A stretch of 64,000 bases of DNA, from the NCBI RefSeq assembly GCF_902729425.1, contig NZ_CACVCH010000051.1, forward strand, positions 17,437-81,436, in the 5' to 3' direction. This document shows positions 63,267 to 64,000 of the stretch, piece by piece. Within the stretch, counting starts at the first letter, position 1. Each line of letters starts with the position of its first letter. The DNA comes from Magnetospirillum sp. SS-4. GTDB taxonomy: Bacteria; Pseudomonadota; Alphaproteobacteria; Rhodospirillales; Magnetospirillaceae. The position numbers were made by a program, and so were the translations under genes. The notes below the pieces were generated by a model, which saw only the letters and a program-made list of their open reading frames with translations, was not told the DNA's origin and did not search any database.

Positions 63267-63375
63267 GATGCCTGATTCCAGGTCATTGCGCTTTTCCTCC
63301 CTTGAGTGCGGCGGTCATAACCGGTCACCGCCTTCCCGGCAAGTGACAACCGCTTAATCCGGGCCGGAATCGCCT

Positions 63376-63609
63376 TTATCCCGCCAGCAATTCGGTCTTG
63401 TTGCGGAAATACGCACAGGCCAGACAGGGATTGTCGCTGCGCAACCTTTCAAAGAAGCCGATACGCACCACCCAGCAGCCATCGGATTGGGAGCGCTCGA
63501 CGGCGTGCGCCCCGCCGCTGCCGCATCGGGCGGCGACCGCGGCGTCGCATCCGGCGCAAGGCAGCGAAGCGGCCCCGCCGAGGTCGCATGCGACAGAAGC
63601 ATCGGTCAT
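63376..63609 (-). CDS. Small cysteine-containing hypothetical protein
   Basis: A 77-residue protein with CAGC and CLAC pairs (LPCAGCDAAV, NPCLACAYFR), suggesting zinc or iron binding. GGGGAGG lies before the ATG at 63609, which supports this frame over an overlapping one. No family recognised. Confidence 0.65.
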   Translation of the reverse strand: MTDASVACDLGGAASLPCAGCDAAVAARCGSGGAHAVERSQSDGCWVVRIGFFERLRSDNPCLACAYFRNKTELLAG

Positions 63610-63667
63610 GGCAAGCCTCCCCTTGCATGATTGACGTGATCGGCGATGTTTAAGGACGGACAGCGTC

Positions 63668-63931
63668 TCAGGTGGTCAGGGGCTGGACCGGCAGGAGATG
63701 CCGCAACCGGTTCAGCAGTCGCGAGCGCAGGGGGGACCCCTGGTGCAGGTCGCTGGCGCACCGCGCCGCCTCCTGGGCGCATTCGTCGTGGTGGGTGCAG
63801 TCGTTATCCAGCGGACAGAACGCAATGTCCCCCAATATAACCATCGCATCCACCCATACGCCGCATTCGATGCAGTTGGATGTGGCCGCGAACTTCTTCT
63901 GACAATCGGTCGGCAGGCTGCATGTGGTCAT
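63668..63931 (-). CDS. Cysteine-rich small hypothetical protein
   Basis: About 87 residues with cysteines in CSLPTDC, CIEC, FCPLDNDC and CAQEAARC plus THHDE. This suggests a metal-binding role. The start is unsure: 63931 lacks a clear ribosome-binding site and an in-frame ATG lies at 63973. No family recognised. Confidence 0.5.
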   Translation of the reverse strand: MTTCSLPTDCQKKFAATSNCIECGVWVDAMVILGDIAFCPLDNDCTHHDECAQEAARCASDLHQGSPLRSRLLNRLRHLLPVQPLTT

Positions 63932-64000
63932 GGCGGCGATGATAGGGGGCGCCCCCCCGAATCTCAACCACATCTTACATGCGGAATTAAGGGGGGCACC

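Noticed and set aside
63354..63602. Alternative minus frame overlapping the cysteine-containing small gene
   Set aside because: The frame starting at 63609 has the GGGGAGG ribosome-binding site at correct distance and keeps CxxC pairs.

Overview
The window is high-GC, densely packed alphaproteobacterial chromosome. The S21 protein, the COQ9-family protein, the cytoplasmic-style che operon with cheD, the CheR/CheD and other four-base overlaps, two indolepyruvate:ferredoxin oxidoreductases and the general codon use suggest a Rhodospirillales member, probably Magnetospirillum or a close relative. That placement is an inference from gene content; no marker such as 16S rRNA is present. No stretch longer than about 300 bases lacks a gene. 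I see no insertion sequence, prophage or CRISPR array.

Left part (1-15 kb). A fused indolepyruvate:ferredoxin oxidoreductase is cut by the left edge and is divergent from a UDP-sugar epimerase. A hypothetical protein that resembles a decayed GGDEF/EAL protein follows. A long minus-strand operon (about 12.7 to 5.0 kb) has two crotonases, two SDRs, an acyl-CoA dehydrogenase, a TetR regulator, an aryl/alicyclic acid-CoA ligase, a GIY-YIG protein and a lone pxpB. It looks like a beta-oxidation-type route for an aromatic or alicyclic acid. Two perfect copies of one palindrome sit at its promoter. A methyltransferase, a PaaI-like thioesterase and an HSL-type esterase follow.

Chemotaxis region (15-26 kb). 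A photoactive-yellow-protein homologue without the chromophore cysteine is divergent from a complete operon: STAS, cheY, cheA, cheW, mcp, cheR, cheD, cheB, a probable CheZ/CheT-like phosphatase and a ParA-like ATPase. The last two are the likely phosphatase and array-positioning components.

Middle (26-53 kb). There is a PhaB-like reductase, a tandem GNAT protein, a LysR regulator with split iorAB, and a single-domain response regulator. Housekeeping genes follow (COQ9, rpsU, radA, cvpA, purF, coaBC, dut). A sulfur block comprises an Rrf2 regulator, cysK, a MoeB/ThiF E1-like enzyme and a DsrE-like protein. Glycogen genes (glgC divergent from glgA-glk) come next, then small and signalling genes (solute-binding protein, DUF1127, RidA, diguanylate cyclase, PAS histidine kinase) and an N-formylglutamate amidohydrolase operon.

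Right part (53-64 kb). A tRNA-Val(GAC) precedes the cell-shape operon mreC-mreD-mrdA-rodA, which lacks an adjacent mreB. A GT39-like membrane glycosyltransferase, aat, a MoxR ATPase / bacteriohemerythrin / VWA module, and three small minus-strand hypotheticals (two cysteine-rich) complete the window.
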